Shown here: in pieces, positions 17,707-25,318 of the stretch
Layout: every line of letters begins with the position of its first letter
Position numbering within the stretch: position 1 is the stretch's first letter
Origin: Xanthomonas sp. 3793
GTDB lineage: Bacteria; Pseudomonadota; Gammaproteobacteria; Xanthomonadales; Xanthomonadaceae
Assembly (NCBI RefSeq): GCF_024806835.1
Contig: NZ_JANTYU010000002.1
Coordinates: 496,001-560,000 of the forward strand
Length of the DNA: 64,000 nucleotides
Direction of reading: 5' to 3'
Translations under genes and position numbers: made by a program
Notes under the pieces: model-generated
The model's database searches: none
What the model was told of the DNA's origin: nothing
Seen by the model: only the letters and a program-made list of their open reading frames with translations

Positions 17707-18543
17707 TCAGGGCGCCATTGCCAGCGTGCTGATGCCGCCCTTGGCGACCACCGTGCCGGTGGCCACGCCACCCGGCGCGCCGCCCGGCGGCTCCAGCGTC
17801 ACCGCCAGAATCGCCTCGTTGCTGAGCATGGGCATCAGCTGGTCGGGAATCTGCGCGCGACGCGCGCGCTGATCGTCGAAGGTGCCCATCGAATGCGCCT
17901 TGCCGTCCGGGGTGATCAGCCACAGCTCGGGCACCTTGTCGGCGGTGGCGGTGCGATCCAGCGGCGTCACCGTGATGGTGTGCTTGTCGGCATCCATCAG
18001 CGCCACATAGCCCGGACGTCCGTCTTCGGTCGCCAGCGTCGATGTCATTGCGATGCCGGTCTCCGGCGGTGTGGTGGCCGCAGGCGGGGTGACCGGCGTC
18101 TGTACCACCGGCGTATCGCCCACGGGCGGTACCGGTGCCGGCGGCGTGCGCAGGTTCAGCAAGGCAAGCACGCACACTGCAGCGGTCGCCAGGCCGCCGG
18201 CGCTGGCCCAACGCCACACGCGGACGTTGTTCCACAATGGCGTGGCCGGGGTGCCGGTAGTGGCTGCCGGCGCGGCCGATGTCACCGCGCGGAGCGGCGT
18301 GTCGAAGCCCAGCGCCTGCCGCACCTGCGCCCAGACCTGATCGGGCGGGGTCACGGCGGCGATGTCTTCCAGCAGCGGGGCCAGCAGATCCTGCCATTGC
18401 AGGACCGCCTGCGCGAACTGGGCGTCGGTGGCGATGCGTTGTTCTGCTGCCAGGCGTTCTTCTGCGCTCAGCAGGCCGAGCACGTACTCTCCGGCCAACA
18501 CTTCGCGCGGCGGTTCCTGGTCGATGGGAAAGGGCGTGCTCAT
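17707..18543 (-). CDS. RskA-type anti-sigma factor
   Basis: 278 residues from ATG 18543. The N-terminal anti-sigma domain (REVLAGEYVLGLLSAEERLAAE, VLQWQDLLAPLLEDI) lacks the zinc-binding His/Cys cluster of ZAS factors. One membrane helix follows (WASAGGLATAAVCVLALLNL), then a Pro-rich stretch and a periplasmic RskA domain (GYVALMDADKHTITVTPLD, VPELWLITPDGKAHSMGTFD, ILAVTLEPPGGAP). It should hold the adjacent sigma factor inactive at the inner membrane and release it after regulated proteolysis. The start overlaps the sigma gene stop by 4 bp. It is not a ChrR, because there is no cupin domain. Confidence 0.92.
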   Translation of the reverse strand: MSTPFPIDQEPPREVLAGEYVLGLLSAEERLAAEQRIATDAQFAQAVLQWQDLLAPLLEDIAAVTPPDQVWAQVRQALGFDTPLRAVTSAAPAATTGTPATPLWNNVRVWRWASAGGLATAAVCVLALLNLRTPPAPVPPVGDTPVVQTPVTPPAATTPPETGIAMTSTLATEDGRPGYVALMDADKHTITVTPLDRTATADKVPELWLITPDGKAHSMGTFDDQRARRAQIPDQLMPMLSNEAILAVTLEPPGGAPGGVATGTVVAKGGISTLAMAP

Positions 18544-19103
18544 CGTTCCAGACATGCCTTGAGTTTGGCCAGGCTGCGGCGGATCCAGCTTTTGACCGTG
18601 CCGATCGGTGTGTCGGTGCGCGCGGCGAGTTCCTCGTAGGTGATGCCTTCGAAGAATGCGGTGCGAATCAGTTCGCTGCGCGGCGGTTCGAGTTCGGCCA
18701 GGCAATGGTCGATGCGGCGACGCGTACTGGCGCGCTCGGTGCGCTCCAGCGGCGACGCATCGCCATCGCGCAGTTCGCCGGCATCGTCCAGCGCGACGTT
18801 GCGGCGCTGCGGCGCATTGGCACGCAGATGATCGATCGCCTTGTTGCGCGCGATCATCGCCAGCCAGGTCAGCCCGCGCGCGCGCGCGGGGTCGAACTGC
18901 CCGGCCTTGTGCCAGATCAGCGTGAACACGTCCTGCAGCACCTCTTCGGCCTCGGCACGTTGCGGGATCATGCGCAGGCAGACCCCGAACAGCTTGGGCG
19001 AGGTCTGCCGGTACAGCGCTTCGAAGGCATGCCGGTCGCCACCCGCGGTTGCGGTCAGCAGGCGTCCGGTTTCATCGTCGTCGTGGCCAGGAATGGCACT
19101 CAT
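18540..19103 (-). CDS. ECF RNA polymerase sigma factor paired with RskA-type anti-sigma
   Basis: 187 residues from ATG 19103. Region 2 is seen as FEALYRQTSPKLFGVCLRM, EAEEVLQDVFTLIWHKAGQFD and ARGLTWLAMIARNKAIDHLRA. Region 4 is ELEPPRSELIRTAFFEGITYEELAARTDTPIGTVKSWIRRSL. The wide form resembles the SigK/RpoE group that pairs with RskA-domain anti-sigmas. It lies 58 bp downstream of a membrane protein gene and is translationally coupled to the anti-sigma gene. The lipid operon 337 bp beyond the anti-sigma gene is a plausible target. Confidence 0.93.
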   Translation of the reverse strand: MSAIPGHDDDETGRLLTATAGGDRHAFEALYRQTSPKLFGVCLRMIPQRAEAEEVLQDVFTLIWHKAGQFDPARARGLTWLAMIARNKAIDHLRANAPQRRNVALDDAGELRDGDASPLERTERASTRRRIDHCLAELEPPRSELIRTAFFEGITYEELAARTDTPIGTVKSWIRRSLAKLKACLER

Positions 19104-19161
19104 GCGGTCGGGCGTTGGGTAAGGTGGGGGCGATGCTACCGGAGTGCGCAGGCGCTGTCTG

Positions 19162-19527
19162 TCACTTGCGCAGCCACAACAGTACGGCGGCGAGCAGCAG
19201 CAGGATCTCGACACCGGCGAGTGCGACGGTTGGCGTGGACACCGGCCACAGGCGCGACAGCGAGACGCTGCGGAACAACACGATGGGCACGTAGAACGCC
19301 AGTGCGACCAGCAGACCGGTGCGCGGTTGATTGATCCAGGCGAAGTAGCCGAACAAGAACGCCATGCCCAACTGCAGCCCGCCATAGATGACCAGATATT
19401 CCGATTGCCCGGCCGGCGAGAGCTGGGTATAGCCAACCGCGTTTGCGGTCTTGGTCGGCGACAGCGTGCACCAGATCGCCAGGACGACGTAGAGCACTGC
19501 GTTGAGCCAGAGATAAGCCTTTGCCAT
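19162..19527 (-). CDS. Four-helix membrane protein (DUF4345-like)
   Basis: 121 residues from ATG 19527, four hydrophobic segments: AYLWLNAVLYVVLAIWC, YLVIYGGLQLGMAFLFGYFAW, TGLLVALAFYVPIVLFRSV, VALAGVEILLLLAAVLLWL. The AVGY...SEYLVIYGGLQLGMA pattern matches DUF4345-type proteins of unknown function. It precedes the sigma gene by 58 bp on the same strand, so it may be part of the sigma/anti-sigma transcript and a sensor or target of that system (inference). A 7-bp stem GCCGTTG/CAACGGC lies just upstream. Confidence 0.78.
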   Translation of the reverse strand: MAKAYLWLNAVLYVVLAIWCTLSPTKTANAVGYTQLSPAGQSEYLVIYGGLQLGMAFLFGYFAWINQPRTGLLVALAFYVPIVLFRSVSLSRLWPVSTPTVALAGVEILLLLAAVLLWLRK

Positions 19528-19612
19528 GGACGTGTTCCTGTACAGGGAGTGGGTGCCCGGGCCGTTGTACGCAACGGCGCGTGGTCGAACGTGAAGATGA
19601 CGCGGGTCTGGC

Positions 19613-20401
19613 TCATGACGCGCTGCAGCTGCGGGTCAGCGGCTGCTCGCGTGCCTGGCGCAGTTCGTCTGCACTGGCGGCACGCGCAGCGGTGTCCGGA
19701 AACACGATGCGCACGCGCGGGTAGCGCCCCTGTGCGTCGCGCAGATTGCCTACGCCGCGGAACTCGAGCAGACGTTTGCTGGCGATCGCGTAACGCACCT
19801 CCAGCGAGGGCACTGCCGCGCCATACCAGGCGTCGAGCGAAATGCGGAAGCGACGCTGGCCGGCGCTGTCGTCGACGCGTTCGACCCGGAACGCCAACTG
19901 CCGTTGCAAGCTGGGCAAGACGAAGTCCACACGTTGCGGGGCGCTGGCCAGCGCATCCCAGTGGTTGCGCAGATAGGCATCGAAACCGGCATCGATCACG
20001 CGCTCGTCTTCGCCGGCCGGTAACGCCGTGCTGCGCTCCGGCTTGCCGGGCGGCTGCTGGAACATCTCACGCACACCATTGCGCCTGCGCACGCCTTCGC
20101 GGTAGCCGTCGCGACCGTCGATCAGACTGAAATCGGGCGAGCTGCCGCCGCCATCGACCTGCTTGCGTGCGAACGCTTGCCCGTTCGGGCAGCGGTACAG
20201 CACCAGCCGCCCGCCATCGTCGAGCAGCCAATGCGACTCGCGGTAGCGCAGCGCGCCCTTGTCGGCATCGAAGACATCGCCGTCCACCCGCGTGACCGCT
20301 GCCGCGCTGAGCGGCGCGCTGCCCAGCACCAGCAGCAGCAACGGCGGAATCGGCCGGCAGCGGAGTGCCAGCGCAGCAACGACAGCAGCGAATGGGCGCA
20401 T
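19613..20401 (-). CDS. Exported hypothetical protein (262 aa)
   Basis: 262 residues from ATG 20401 with a signal-like start (MRPFAAVVAALALRC then IPPLLLLVLGSAPLSAAAVT). The mature part begins RVDGDVFDADKGALRYRESHWLLDDG and has no motif I recognise. It includes GYREGVRRRNGVREMFQQ, DAGFDAYLRNHWDAL, VDFVLPSLQRQLAFRVERVD and a C-terminal RISLDAWYGAAVPSLEVRYAIASKRLLEFRGVGNL. The pattern of short beta strands suggests a soluble periplasmic or lipid-facing protein. It is upstream of the DUF4345-like, sigma and anti-sigma genes on the same strand (85 bp gap), so it may be part of that unit. Confidence 0.75.
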   Translation of the reverse strand: MRPFAAVVAALALRCRPIPPLLLLVLGSAPLSAAAVTRVDGDVFDADKGALRYRESHWLLDDGGRLVLYRCPNGQAFARKQVDGGGSSPDFSLIDGRDGYREGVRRRNGVREMFQQPPGKPERSTALPAGEDERVIDAGFDAYLRNHWDALASAPQRVDFVLPSLQRQLAFRVERVDDSAGQRRFRISLDAWYGAAVPSLEVRYAIASKRLLEFRGVGNLRDAQGRYPRVRIVFPDTAARAASADELRQAREQPLTRSCSAS

Positions 20402-20746
20402 CGGCCGATTCCTCGATGGGAGTGCCTATGCATACGGGCACAGCCGCAGCATGGATGCGCCGGCGGCGTCAGGACGTTCCTGACCGAAGGTAGGGTGCGG
20501 CCGCCATGGCCGGTGGCATCGGCGTTGCCGGTGGCGCGATTTCGGGCCGTTGCGCGGGGAAGGCGTCGCCGGTCATGCCGACAGGTCGGTTCACCGTTGC
20601 GACGTGCGTCGAGGTGGCTGGCGAGCAGACCCGCCACGTCTGGCATCGGTTAGCGCCTGCGCAGCAATCGCAGAGCCACAGGTGGCGGATGCAACGTGCA
20701 CTGCCGGTCGTGCCGGACGGGGCGCGCCGGCTTGCGCTCGCGTTGC
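20402..20746. other. 345-bp gene-free stretch
   Basis: Between the rnfB-like stop and the start of the exported protein gene. Open frames here have no family character. It probably contains the promoter of the exported protein/sigma unit; no clear site or terminator was recognised. Confidence 0.5.
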
Positions 20747-21166
20747 CTAGCCGAGGACGCGCAAGGCGATGCAATCCACCGGGCACGCCGGCAGGCAAAG
20801 CTCGCAGCCAGTGCACAGCGGCGCAATCACCGTGTGCATGTGCTTGGCTCCGCCGACGATCGCATCCACCGGACAGGCCTGGATGCATTTGGTGCAGCCG
20901 ATACAATCGGCCTCCACGATCCAGGCCACCTGTGGTGGTTTGTGCGCGCCGCGGCTGCGATCGAAGGGGCGCGCCGGCACCTCCAGCACCTGCGCAAGGG
21001 CACGTGCGCCCGCATCGCCGCCCGGCGGGCAATGGTCGACGTCGGCCAGTCCGTCGGCCATGGCCTGCGCATAGGGGCGGCAGCCGTCGTAGCCGCATTG
21101 ACCGCATTGGGTCTGTGGCAGCAGGCGGTCGAGGCGTTCGACCAGGGAGGGCGCGGAGACGGGCAT
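20747..21166 (-). CDS. rnfB: RnfB-like iron-sulfur electron transfer protein
   Basis: 139 residues from ATG 21166. The N-terminal Fe-S domain ([20 protein letters not shown], then DHCPPGG) is followed by two 4Fe-4S ferredoxin motifs: [16 protein letters not shown] and [16 protein letters not shown]. This is the RnfB/RsxB arrangement, but the N-terminal membrane helix of true RnfB is missing and no other rnf genes are nearby. It is therefore probably a soluble ferredoxin-like carrier with a different partner. The gene is 16 bp after the HAD hydrolase and probably co-transcribed with it. Xanthomonads often carry this gene near metG. Confidence 0.88.
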   Translation of the reverse strand: MPVSAPSLVERLDRLLPQTQCGQCGYDGCRPYAQAMADGLADVDHCPPGGDAGARALAQVLEVPARPFDRSRGAHKPPQVAWIVEADCIGCTKCIQACPVDAIVGGAKHMHTVIAPLCTGCELCLPACPVDCIALRVLG

Positions 21167-21182
21167 GGGCGATCAGTGGCGA

Positions 21183-21773
21183 TCAGTGCAGCGGATTGCC
21201 GCGATACCAGCGCTGTTGCGCCAGTGCCAGCATCGGCTTGTCTTCGCGGCTGTCGCCGTAGGCGTGCACGCAGTCGTACTGCAACAGGTCATAGCGTGCG
21301 CGGATCTGCGCGGCCTTGTGCGGTCCGCAGTCGCTGTCGGCATACCGTCCGCTCAGGCGGCCGTCGCTGTGGTCCAGCCGGTTGCAGATCAGCGACAGCC
21401 CATGCTGGGTGCACCATGGCTGCAGATACAGGTCCACCGATGCCGACACCAGTACCACCTCATGCCCTTGCGCCTGGTGCCAGTCGATGCGTTGCATCAT
21501 CTCTGCACGCAGCACGCCCGGCAGTGCGCTGCGCGCGTAGTCCGCGCCGTGCGCGGTCATTTCGTCCAGCGCACGGCCGCTGAACACCATGCGCGTTACG
21601 CGCGCACGCAGCGCGGCGGCCGACACCATGCCGAGCCGATAGCCCAGCACCCATGGACCGACCTTCCACTTTGCCGACGCCAGCTGCGCGGGCGTTGCGA
21701 CCTTGCGCAGGAAGCGCGCATAGGTATCGCAGGTGGTGATGGTGTGGTCGAAGTCGAACAGGGCCAGGTGCAT
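21183..21773 (-). CDS. HAD-IB family phosphatase
   Basis: 196 residues from ATG 21773. HAD motif I is FDFDHTITTCDT (nucleophile Asp in DFD), motif II is VLVSASVDLY, the catalytic Lys is in GPHKAAQI and motif III is YGDSREDKPML. The cap and length match HAD-IB enzymes related to phosphoserine phosphatase and to YfhB-type phosphatidylglycerophosphate phosphatase. Its substrate cannot be fixed. It lies between a repeat block and rnfB, on the metG strand. Confidence 0.88.
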   Translation of the reverse strand: MHLALFDFDHTITTCDTYARFLRKVATPAQLASAKWKVGPWVLGYRLGMVSAAALRARVTRMVFSGRALDEMTAHGADYARSALPGVLRAEMMQRIDWHQAQGHEVVLVSASVDLYLQPWCTQHGLSLICNRLDHSDGRLSGRYADSDCGPHKAAQIRARYDLLQYDCVHAYGDSREDKPMLALAQQRWYRGNPLH

Positions 21774-21812
21774 GGGGGCGGGGATTGGGGAGTCGGGATT
21801 GGGGATTGGTTA
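21774..21812 (+). repeat. G-rich heptamer repeat, left arm next to the HAD gene start
   Basis: A run of GGGGATT/GGGAGTC/GGGATTG units directly abuts the HAD start codon. The complementary C-rich array lies at 22413-22449, so the two enclose the 144-bp tandem block as an inverted pair. Four or more G3-4 tracts with 3-base loops could fold as a G-quadruplex. Confidence 0.85.
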
Positions 21813-21880
21813 AAAGCGCGGTGACTGGTTGTTCCCTTCTCCCGCCTGTGGGAGAGGGCGCTACAGCGTTGATCTATCTC

Positions 21881-22365
21881 CCTTCTCCCGCTTGCGGGAG
21901 AAGGTGCCCCGCAGGGGCGGATGAGGGGACGGGCGCAGCCATGTGCAGGTGGAACGGTACCAGGGCTTGGCCCCACACCCTCACCCCAACCCCTCTCCCG
22001 ACGGGAGAGGGGCTCTGAAATCTTCCCTTCTCCCGCTTGCGGGAGAAGGTGCCCCGCAGGGGCGGATGAGCGGACGGGCGCAGCCATGTGCAGGTGGAAA
22101 GGTAACAGCGCTTCGCCCCGCACCCTCACCCCAACCCCTCTCCCGACGGGAGAGGCTCTGAAATCTTCCCTTCTCCCGCCTGCGGGAGAAGGTGCCCCGC
22201 AGGGGCGGATGAGGGGACGGGCGCAGCCATGTGCAGGTGGAAAGGTAACAGCGCTTCGCCCCGCACCCTCGCCCCAACCTCTCTGTCGGCGGGAGAGGGC
22301 TCTGAAATCTTCCCTTCTCCCGCTTGCGGGAGAAGGTGCCCCGCAGGGGCGGATGAGGGGACGCG
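21881..22365 (+). repeat. Tandem repeat block, about 144-bp unit, 3.4 copies
   Basis: Units begin with CCTTCTCCCGCTTGCGGGAG at 21881, 22026, 22169 and 22313 (spacings 145, 143 and 144). Each holds a hairpin CTCCCGCTTGCGGGAG, then GTGCCCCGCAGGGGCGGATG, a spacer with GCCATGTGCAGGTGG and a second arm CCCCTCTCCCGACGGGAGAGG. Copies are near-identical, so the block is a recent expansion. A partial, more diverged copy precedes it at about 21833. It does not look protein-coding: open frames through it repeat the same peptide. Related units lie at 42985-43280. Confidence 0.93.
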
Positions 22366-22412
22366 CCAAGCACTCGAGTCAGGTCTCCCTCAACAATCAG
22401 CTCTGGCTTCTA

Positions 22413-22449
22413 CGAATCCCGAATCCCGAATCCCGAATCCCGAATCCCG
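22413..22449 (-). repeat. C-rich heptamer array, right arm by the metG stop
   Basis: Five exact copies of CGAATCC run up to within 3 bp of the metG stop codon at 22452. It is the complement of the G-rich arrays. The upstream junction GCTTCTACGAATCCC resembles the right junctions of other elements in the window. Confidence 0.92.
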
Positions 22450-22451
22450 CT

Positions 22452-24536
22452 TCACCGCACAGGCATGCCCGGCTGGGCGCCGCTGTCGGCATCCAGCAGC
22501 GCCAGCGCGCCGCCGTCGAAGCCGGCAGAGAGGATCATGCCTTCGCTGATGCCGAAGCGCATCTTGCGTGGGGCCAGGTTGGCGATGAACACCACGCTGC
22601 GGCCGACCAGCGCGTCCGGTTCGCCATAGCTGCCGCGGATGCCCGAGAAGATCTGGCGCTTGCCCAGTTCGCCGGCATCCAGTTCGAAGCGCAGCAGCTT
22701 GTCCGAGCCTTCCACGAATTCGCACACCAGCACCTTGCCGATGCGCAGGTCGAGCTTGGCGAAATCGTCGATGCCGATGAGGCTGGGAGTGGGGATTGGG
22801 GATTGGGGATTCGCAACGGCGGCGGGCGCTACATTGGCCTTGGCCGGTGCGGGCTTGGTAGCCACAGCGGGTGCCGCAGGTGCGGCCAGGGTGTCTTTTG
22901 AAGCGTCGGTCATGGCGTCGATCAGTTTGGGGTCGATACGGGTGAACAGGGCGGTGTAGGGCTGGATCGTGTGCGCGGTGAGCGGGCGCTCCACGTCTTC
23001 CCAACTGGTCATGGGCGCCGACAGGAAGGCTTCGGCCTCGGCACAGGTGCGCGGCAGGATCGGCTTGAGTGCGGCAACCAGGATGCGGAACAGGTTCAGG
23101 CCCTGCGTGCACACCGATTGCAGCTGCGCATCGGCGCCGTCCTGCTTGGCGATCACCCACGGCTTGGTGTCGTCGATGTACTTGTTGGCCTCGTCGGCCA
23201 GCGCCATGGTCTGGCGGATCGCGCTGGCCGCATCGTTGCGCTCGTAGGCCTCACGGATCGGCGCCAGCGCGGCGACGAAGCGGTCGTACTGCGCCGGGTC
23301 GGGCAGGGCGTCGGCCAGCTTGCCGTCGAAGCGCTTGCCGATGAAGCCGGCGCAGCGGCTGGCCAGGTTGACGAACTTGCCGACCAGATCCGCGTTCACC
23401 CGCGCGATGAAATCGCCCAGGTTCAGGTCCAGGTCGTCCACGCCGCCGGAGGACTTGGCCGCGAAGTAGTAGCGCAGCGCCTCCGGCTCCAGGCCCACAT
23501 CCAGGAAGGTCCGCGCCATCACGAAGGTGCCGCGCGACTTGGACATCTTTGCGCCGTCCACGGTGAGGTAGCCGTTGACGTGCAGCCGGGTCGGCGCGCG
23601 GTGGCCGGTGCCGTGCAGCACCGCCGGCCAGAACAGGCCATGGAAATTGACGATGTCCTTGCCGATGAAGTGATGCAGCTCGGTCTGCGTGCCGGCGACC
23701 AGATGCGCTTCGAACTCCTCGCCCATCTGCGCGCACAGGGTCTTGAAGCTGCACAGGTAGCCGATCGGCGCGTCCAGCCACACGTAGAAATACTTGCCCG
23801 GCTGGCCGGGAATCTGGAAGCCGAAGTACGGCGCATCGCGCGAGATGTCCCAGGCGCGCAGGCCGCCTTCGGTGTCCAGCCATTCCTTGAGCTTGGCCTT
23901 GACCCCCGGCAGCGCCACATCGCCGGCCAGCCACTCGCGCAGGAAGCCGTCGAAATGGCCCACCTCGAAGAAGAAATGCTCCGAATCGCGCAACTCCGGT
24001 GTGGCGCCGGAAATCACCGATTTGGGCTCTTTCAGCTCGGTCGGCGCGTAGGTGGCACCGCAGACTTCGCAGTTGTCGCCGTACTGGTCGGCGCTGCCGC
24101 AGTTGGGGCAGATGCCCTTGATGTAGCGGTCGGGCAGGAACATGCCCTTGGCCGGGTCGTAGAACTGCGCCACCGAGCGGCGGCTGATGTGACCGGCGGC
24201 CTCCAGTTTGGCGTAAAAGGCCTCGGTAAGCGCGCGGTTGACCGGCGAATTGGTCGAGTCGTAATGGTCGAAGGTGACCCCGAACGCGGCGAAATCGCGC
24301 TCATGGCTGGCCTGGATGTTGGCGATGAAGGCTTCCGGGGTGACCCCGGCCTTCTCGGCCGCCAGCATGATCGGCGTGCCATGGGTGTCGTCGGCGCAGA
24401 CGAACCAGGTCTTGTCGCCGCGCAGGCGGCGCGCGCGCACCCAGATATCGGCCTGGATATAACCGACCAGATGGCCAAGATGCAGCGGGCCGTTGGCATA
24501 CGGCAAAGCGGTGGTGACAAGTGCGGTGCGGGTCAT
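22452..24536 (-). CDS. metG: Methionine--tRNA ligase
   Basis: 694 residues from ATG 24536. Class I signatures: ALPYANGPLHLGHLVGY (HIGH-like) and KMSKSRGTF (about residue 330). The four-Cys zinc knuckle CPNCGSADQYGDNCEVCGA (about 144-162) places it in the MetG1 type with two zinc sites' worth of cysteines. The catalytic and anticodon domains run to about 550, then comes an Ala/Pro-rich linker and the C-terminal EMAP/tRNA-binding domain (DFAKLDLRIGKVLVCEFVEGSDKLLRFELD). The enzyme charges initiator and elongator tRNA-Met in the cytoplasm. The linker at about residues 575-584 (NPQSPIPTPS) is encoded by a heptamer repeat, an unusual insertion. Confidence 0.97.
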   Translation of the reverse strand: MTRTALVTTALPYANGPLHLGHLVGYIQADIWVRARRLRGDKTWFVCADDTHGTPIMLAAEKAGVTPEAFIANIQASHERDFAAFGVTFDHYDSTNSPVNRALTEAFYAKLEAAGHISRRSVAQFYDPAKGMFLPDRYIKGICPNCGSADQYGDNCEVCGATYAPTELKEPKSVISGATPELRDSEHFFFEVGHFDGFLREWLAGDVALPGVKAKLKEWLDTEGGLRAWDISRDAPYFGFQIPGQPGKYFYVWLDAPIGYLCSFKTLCAQMGEEFEAHLVAGTQTELHHFIGKDIVNFHGLFWPAVLHGTGHRAPTRLHVNGYLTVDGAKMSKSRGTFVMARTFLDVGLEPEALRYYFAAKSSGGVDDLDLNLGDFIARVNADLVGKFVNLASRCAGFIGKRFDGKLADALPDPAQYDRFVAALAPIREAYERNDAASAIRQTMALADEANKYIDDTKPWVIAKQDGADAQLQSVCTQGLNLFRILVAALKPILPRTCAEAEAFLSAPMTSWEDVERPLTAHTIQPYTALFTRIDPKLIDAMTDASKDTLAAPAAPAVATKPAPAKANVAPAAVANPQSPIPTPSLIGIDDFAKLDLRIGKVLVCEFVEGSDKLLRFELDAGELGKRQIFSGIRGSYGEPDALVGRSVVFIANLAPRKMRFGISEGMILSAGFDGGALALLDADSGAQPGMPVR
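22785..22812 (+). repeat. Heptamer repeat inside metG coding sequence
   Basis: GGGAGT followed by three GGGGATT units in the coding region of the MetG interdomain linker. The next bases, CGCAACGGCGG, match the inner junction of the element at 46608 (read in reverse), so this looks like half of the same element captured in frame. It has four G-tracts of three or more. Confidence 0.88.
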
Positions 24537-24584
24537 GGCAGGCGTGATGCGGGGGACAGCCGATTATCGCATTAGTCGCGAGCC

Positions 24585-24789
24585 GGGATTGGGGAATGGG
24601 GATTGGGGATTCGTCAAAGCAGGATCACGCCGACTGTCTGTCCAGACGCGCGGCGTTGGCCGTCTGTGCGGCACCAGCAGCAGACGATCCCGTGCAACAG
24701 GACAAGCCCCAAATGCGCCGACGCACAAAAAAGGCGCCCCGAAGGACGCCCGCTCTTGCCAATCCCCAATCCCGATTCCCGAATCCCCG
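24585..24789. repeat. MITE-like element bounded by heptamer arms
   Basis: Left arm 24585-24612 is (GGGGATT)-type, right arm 24759-24789 is its C-rich complement (AATCCCCAATCCCGATTCCC), and 146 bp lies between. The element fills most of the gap between metG and the DUF2147 gene and includes that gene's terminator. The inner right junction is GCTCTTGCCAATCCCC and the left one, read in reverse, CTGCTTTGACGAATCCCC; both resemble junctions elsewhere in the window. Confidence 0.8.
24727..24750 (-). terminator. Intrinsic terminator of the DUF2147 gene
   Basis: Minus strand: GGCGTCC-TTCG-GGGCGCC (one G-U pair) followed directly by six T residues. It lies 40 bp downstream of the DUF2147 stop. Confidence 0.9.
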
Positions 24790-25239
24790 CTATTCACGGA
24801 TCCAGGTCTGGGTGCGGCCCAGCGCTTCGATGCCGACGTAGCCGCGCATCTGCAGCTTCTTGCCGCCTTCGGTCAAGGTGATCTTGGCCTTGTAGGTCTT
24901 GCCCTTGGCCGGGTCCAGCACCGAGCCGCCATCCCACACGGCGGTGCCGTCGGCCTTGAGGCCCCACAGGATGGTCATGCCCTTGATCGGCTTGCCCTTC
25001 AGCGCGCCATCGCACTTGTCGCAGGTCGGGTTGGGCCCATGGTTGGACTGCAGGATCTCGACCACCTTGCCGCTCAGCGTGCCGTTGGCGGCCTGTTCGA
25101 TCTGCACCACCGACTTGGGCTTGCCGGTCTCGTCGTCGATGGTCTTCCAGCGGCCCACCGGCGAATCGGACGCCTGGGCCAGCAGCGAGGCGGCGGCCAG
25201 CGGCAGGGCCACCATCAGGGTCTTGAAGGTCTTGCGCAT
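24790..25239 (-). CDS. DUF2147 family exported protein
   Basis: 149 residues from ATG 25239 with a GGAGGGGA ribosome site. A signal peptide (MRKTFKTLMVALPLAAASLLAQA) is cut before SDSPVGRWKTIDDETGKPKSVVQIEQ, the DUF2147 core. LSGKVVEIL, the paired cysteines NPTCDKCDGALKGKPIKGM and ILWGLKADG..WDGGSVLDPAKGKTYKAKITL follow. DUF2147 proteins are periplasmic beta-barrel-like (lipocalin/OstA-like) proteins of unknown ligand. Monocistronic, with its own terminator; a candidate promoter lies at 25291-25318. Confidence 0.9.
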   Translation of the reverse strand: MRKTFKTLMVALPLAAASLLAQASDSPVGRWKTIDDETGKPKSVVQIEQAANGTLSGKVVEILQSNHGPNPTCDKCDGALKGKPIKGMTILWGLKADGTAVWDGGSVLDPAKGKTYKAKITLTEGGKKLQMRGYVGIEALGRTQTWIRE

Positions 25240-25263
25240 GTGTCCCCTCCCAGGGATTGCTGT

Positions 25264-25318
25264 GGCCGCCGTCGGCGGCCTGATGGCGAATGTATACCGT
25301 GGGGTATGGTGCGGGAAA
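25264..25318 (-). promoter_or_regulatory. Candidate promoter and 5'-UTR hairpin of the DUF2147 gene
   Basis: On the minus strand a -10-like TATACA (25291-25296) is 16 bp from a poor -35 TTTCCC (25313-25318). Between this and the ribosome site lies a perfect stem GGCCGCC-GAC-GGCGGCC (25264-25280) in the leader. The -35 match is weak, so this is only a candidate. Confidence 0.35.

Noticed and set aside
17707..18543. ChrR-type (cupin, zinc) anti-sigma
   Set aside because: The expected His/Cys zinc motif and cupin domain are absent, while a membrane helix and RskA domain are present.
21881..22365. Possible CRISPR array
   Set aside because: The repeated unit is about 144 bp with near-identical whole units; there are no unique spacers of 30-40 bp between short repeats and no cas genes.
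21921..22901. A plus-strand frame through the tandem repeats
   Set aside because: The translated sequence simply repeats the repeat-unit peptide and then reads antisense through metG.
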